Of a DNA stretch of 64,000 nucleotides, positions 60,158 through 64,000 are shown in pieces. The notes under the pieces were generated by a model. The model ran no database searches and had not been told where the DNA came from. It worked only from the letters and a program-made list of their open reading frames with translations. Positions within the stretch are counted from its first letter, which is position 1. Every line of letters begins with the position of its first letter. The stretch covers positions 717,001 to 781,000 of the forward strand of contig JAWQUS010000020.1 of the NCBI GenBank assembly GCA_036365455.1, in the 5' to 3' direction. The translations under genes were made by a program, and so were the position numbers. This stretch comes from Macrosoma leucophasiata (taxonomy: Eukaryota; Arthropoda; Insecta; Lepidoptera; Hedylidae).

Positions 60158-60245
60158 ACCTCGGTAGTTAAGTGGTAGCAGGCCGCTACTGCCTCGCTAA
60201 AATGGGAGATGGGTAAGGGATCATATCTAGACTACGTGACCAGTT
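60158..60245 (+). mobile_element. family C SINE head fragment
   Basis: CTACCTCGGTAGTTAAGTGG and CAGGCCGCTACTGCCTCGC. The B box is not recognisable. Confidence 0.5.
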
Positions 60246-60249
60246 TATT

Positions 60250-61345
60250 ATCAATTTTTTAACCTCCCTCCCCCCTCGGTGACTACGTGTAGTATTTTCT
60301 AAGACATGAATTAAAATTTATTGATGCTCTAAGCAAACTACGCTTGTGTTAACTCTCCTATTTCCCCTATATCCCCTACTTGATGAGCAAAACAATTCCC
60401 CATTTTTAGTAACAGCAACAGTAAGCGGGTTTATATACACTAAGTCGAGGGAGGGGGTTCTTTTTTATTTGCTCGCCGTTCGTCGCGGTGAAAAAGTGAT
60501 TGTCATTGAAGCTAGTTGTCTCTTGTGTTTCCCAACACATGTTGCCATAAGTTTTTTTTTTTTTATTAATTTATCTATCATATAGAAAGAACATACACTT
60601 GGCAAATAATAACAGTGCATCTAAAACACCACAGAGGTTTGTAACGATGCTACTTTAGTTCTACGTTGTTGTAACAAATTACTTAAAAATAAATAAAATT
60701 TAAACAAAACAAAGTGATTGCTTAATTTGCTTATGGGTTAATCCGGAACTACTACTTTAGATTGGGAGCCCTTTGTGTTCGCCGAATGCCCGTTCAAGTA
60801 GACTATACCCGTCTTAAGGCAAGTCCTCTGCGTCCAATCAAAAACGCGTTCGTATCGGCAATGATCCAGGATTTACTCACAGGTTTGAACACTTGAGCCC
60901 GCGCAAAGTCATCAGGAGTCTATGTGCTTTTTGCCGTCTCTGTAATGGTAAGTGCTCCACTTGTTTACTCGAATGTCCCATGGACTTGTGGACCTTGGTA
61001 ATATGCCCAGTGAATATCACTTCCAACTATGACAAAGACCATGGGACATTGTACAAAGTTCACTCGTGGTTAAGTGGCAGTGCTCAAAGGAAGCGATTTT
61101 TGGGTTCGTATCAGCCCAGAACGTGTTAACCATGGGGAAAATTCCCATAGGTGTGTTACCTCATCTCTACCTTATGGATTTCCTCAAACATGTTGACAGA
61201 AGAGAAAGAGTCCTTCAGGGCTGGTAGCGCTTTGGCAACTCTTCTGATATTGGAAAAGTTAATAGGGCATGGCGACCATTTTTGCTATAGCCCATCTGTT
61301 AACCTATTGACACATAAAAAAACCCCGGTAATTGCTACAGCGGTT
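60250..61345. other. no supported gene; partial internal repeat
   Basis: GACTTGTGGACCTTGG...TATGACAAAGACCATG at 60985-61040 has a diverged counterpart at 61670-61725. A donor-like TAATG then GTAAGT at 60945 has no matching acceptor in view. A few frames are open but have no recognisable features. Confidence 0.35.
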
Positions 61346-61351
61346 CGTCTA

Positions 61352-61634
61352 TTTTTTTTTATGTAATTGAAGTGGCAAACGAGCATGCAGTTCACATTTA
61401 TGTTAAGTGATGACTGCAGCCTATAGACACCCACACAAAGATTTAGGTCAAAATGCAGATGCGTCACCACTCCTGAGGCCTAAGGTGTTATGCCTCTGTG
61501 CCGGGAATTACAGGGCAGTACATTACCACCTGACCGGAACACGATAGTGCTGAACACTACCATTTAGCGGCAAGTATATTAGGTAATGCGGTGGTGCTCG
61601 CGAGCTCCGTCAGTGGAGCTCTACCAACAGTAAA
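61352..61634 (-). repeat. family A, full length
   Basis: TTTTTTTTTATGTAATTGAAG to AGCTCTACCAACAGTAAA. Confidence 0.85.
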
Positions 61635-62047
61635 CATTTTCACAATGTTGGGATGTCTCGGACTTTGGTTACATGTCCACTGAATATCAATTACTTTCAA
61701 CTATGACATTGTGCAAAGACCATACGTGGTACTTGTCCGGGGAACACGTGAAGTATGTTTTGCTATATGACTGGTACGGCATAGAAACCGCACTATAACC
61801 TAATATCTGCGAAACGGTATTTGATACTTGTTTTCCCTTTAGACATTAACATACCTCAAAATGCTATTGAATAACTGGCGTGGCGTGAGTTAATATTAGC
61901 AGCTAATATAAATAGTTGCTTCAATTGCGTAAAGGATTAACAATATAATTTAGTAAAAAAATTACATTCTTTGAGTTTAACAAAAAATAAGCTTGCAAAG
62001 ACGGTCGGTTTAAGGCTCTGTGCCTTTAATCACGGGCCTGTCATTTG

Positions 62048-62290
62048 CATTAGAAGCCTAGTGGTAGGAGGCCACTGCTATTGCGCTGGGGTCCTGAGTT
62101 CGATTCCCGGGTTGAAGGATATTAGAGAAGATGGTGTAAAATCCTTTATCTCTGGTTCTATTAGGTTTTTTCTATTTTCTGGAAGTTTCCCAGTACCTTG
62201 AAGTTTGGTAATGTGCCCGGAGATGTCAATAGGCTCGCCACCTGATACATGGTCCAATATCGTAACCGGCGAATCGTGGGTTTTTACATA
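62048..62290 (+). mobile_element. family C SINE, near full length
   Basis: AGCCTAGTGGTAGGAGGCC (A box) and GAGTTCGATTCCCGGG (B box), body TTTCCCAGTACCTTGAAG, cut at GCGAATCGTGGGTTT by the next family A copy. Confidence 0.7.
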
Positions 62291-62295
62291 ATACT

Positions 62296-62581
62296 TACTG
62301 GTGGTAGAGCTCCAGTTACGCAGCTAGCGGGCGTATGCACCACCGCATTACCTAATATACTTGCCGCTAAATGGTAGTGTTCAGCTCTATCGTATTCCGG
62401 TCTGGTGGTAATATATGGCCTTGTAATTTACGGCACAGAGGCATAACAACTTAGGTCTCAGGAGTGGTAACGCATCTGCATTTTGACCTTGATCTTTGTG
62501 TTTGTGTCTATAGGCTGCAGTCATCACTTAACATCAATGTGAACTGCATGCTTGTTTGCCACTTACATAACATAAGAAAAA
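62296..62581 (+). repeat. family A, full length, joined to a family C SINE
   Basis: TACTGGTGGTAGAGCTCCAG to TTACATAACATAAGAAAAA. It probably inserted into the end of the SINE at 62048. Confidence 0.8.
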
Positions 62582-62859
62582 TCATCTACATTGTAGCTCT
62601 ACCAACATTATTCAGAATACGTATCGATATGGGAAATAAGTTGTTCCCTTCGTCCTACGCTCCCACAGCTCTACCACTAATAAAATACAGGTAGAATAAG
62701 CTGATAAAAGTTGCAAGCTTGACATGCAATTTATGTTAGTCAGTATGTGGAAAATTATCTTGTCAAATAGTAGCTAAGTACATTGCAAAGTTGCCTGAAA
62801 CTTCTATCTATAGGCTGAACTTAATTTTGATGTGAATTGTTTTTTTAAACCTTAAAAGC

Positions 62860-62960
62860 CTTTTCTTCGTAAGGGGTAAATACATGCGTACATGCAAAAA
62901 TCCACAATTCAGCTATATTTTTTCTTATAATAGTTGGCAAACCTATTGAGATTCACCTGG
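62860..62960 (+). repeat. family C SINE tail, decayed
   Basis: Traces such as GTAAGGGGTAAATACATGCG and GGCAAACCTATTGAG. Confidence 0.3.
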
Positions 62961-62994
62961 CTTGTATTGGCATCATTGGCTTGTCACCACTTGT

Positions 62995-63296
62995 AACTAC
63001 CTCAGTAGCTTAGTGGTAACAGGCCACTACTATTACGCTGGGGTCCCGAGTTCGATTCGACGGTGGCTATCAGAGATAACTACGTTGAGTCCTTTATCTC
63101 TAGTCCTATTGGGATTTTACAAATTTCTGAACGTTTCCCAGTACCTCGGAGTTTGGTAATATGCCCGGCGATGTCAACAGGCTCGCCACTTGTTACCTTG
63201 GCCAAAACGTTACTGGCGAATCGTGGGTGTAAGTTGGAATGCATGCATTTACCTTTGCCCACCCCTTGGGCGATTACAGGCGTGAAGTTACGTAAC
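62995..63296 (+). mobile_element. family C SINE, full length
   Basis: CTCAGTAGCTTAGTGGTAAC (A box) and CGAGTTCGATTCGACGG (B box). The body ends GATTACAGGCGTGAAGTTAC. Confidence 0.75.
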
Positions 63297-63301
63297 CACT
63301 T

Positions 63302-63560
63302 GTGACAAGCATGCAGTTCACATGATGATAAGTGAACACTGCAGATAATCTACAAAAAAACGGAAGTCAAAATGCAGATGCGTTGCTACCCTTGAAACCT
63401 AAGTTGTTTTGTATCTGTGATAGTTATTACGGGGCCATACATTACCATCTAACCGGAACACGATAGTGCTGAACACTATCATTTGGCGGCAGATGGATTA
63501 GGTAATGCGATGGTGCCTACGTCCTCGAGCTCCTACACTAGAACTCTACCTGTAAGTAAA
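63302..63560 (-). repeat. family A, lacks the 3' tip
   Basis: GACAAGCATGCAGTTCACAT to CTACACTAGAACTCTACC. The poly-T start is replaced by the SINE end at 63296. Confidence 0.75.
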
Positions 63561-63875
63561 GTGGTGGTATTGAAGGTAGTAGAAATTTCTCATTTAAACT
63601 GAAGACTGTAAACGCGTATCCAACTTTTTCACAGTTTTTTATGTTATATAATAATTTCTTTATTTGAGGCGATTTGGGCTCACTTGTTCGTATTACAAAA
63701 ATCTTATGACTAAGTTAGTAAAGTTACATTTTAAAACAATATGGGGACAAGAATAAGACTACGCCATGGCTGTCTTATTAGCACTTCTAGAAAGTGCTTT
63801 AGTATCGGCGAATCACTTTTAGCCGCTAACATACGAGTATTTAGGATGCTGTTTGAACTTGAGCGCAGTCTCCTA

Positions 63876-64000
63876 AAGTAATGAATGTGGCCAACAAGCA
63901 TGCAGTTCACATTGATGTTAAGTGATGACTGTCGCCTATAGACACTTATACAAAGACCAGAGGTCAAAATATAGATGCGTTGCCACCCCTGAGTCCTTAG
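63876..64000 (-). repeat. family A copy running off the right edge
   Basis: GTAATGAATGTGGCCAACAAG onward. The visible part is the 3' half. Confidence 0.75.

Noticed and set aside
61971..62201. 76-codon plus-strand frame
   Set aside because: It runs through the tRNA-like head and body of a family C SINE.

Overview
The window looks like insect nuclear DNA, most probably from a moth or butterfly (Lepidoptera). It is AT-rich and gene-poor, and is crowded with short interspersed repeats, tRNA-derived SINEs, 3' stubs of non-LTR retrotransposons, mariner remnants and foldback MITEs. The Lepidoptera call rests on repeat types I recognise from that order, not on a database match. No rRNA gene, CRISPR array or functional tRNA gene was seen.

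Two host genes can be supported, both on the minus strand. The first is a compact gene at 3537-3986 for a 149-residue secreted protein with a His/Gly-rich C-terminus. A decayed duplicate of its 3' half lies just downstream (3012-3480) and is split by a SINE-like insertion. The second is a six-exon gene from 58252 down to 29649. Its exons join without a phase error into a 507-residue secreted protein with a very Gln/Pro/Tyr-rich body (QYQ-type repeats), probably an extracellular structural protein such as a cuticle component. It has no single long reading frame at its 5' end: exon 1 codes only four residues, and intron 3 is about 18.9 kb of repeats.

All other regions are mainly repeats. Family A (about 42 copies, roughly 290 bp full length, A-rich 3' end, no visible tRNA head) dominates. 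Families B and C are tRNA-derived SINEs. Family D is a roughly 350-bp retroelement end. Family E is a tRNA-headed element whose copies carry an inverted (snap-back) 5' duplication and sit between 12-17 bp direct repeats, which suggests retrotransposition with self-primed cDNA. Non-LTR reverse transcriptase tails occur at 4495-5110, 40548-40905 and 53850-54450. Mariner copies lie at 1-151 and 19131-19545. Several foldback MITEs occur, one of them nested in a SINE head with a 5-bp target duplication.

Region by region: 1-3000 repeats; 3000-4000 the small secreted-protein gene and its broken duplicate; 4500-6450 a LINE stub and repeats; 6450-8630 a gene-like remnant bracketed by repeated TCGGTGGAC motifs; 8630-28700 repeats; 28700-58340 the Q-rich gene and its repeat-filled introns; 58340-64000 upstream repeats. 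The two supported genes share a strand and both encode secreted proteins, but nothing in the sequence shows that they act together.
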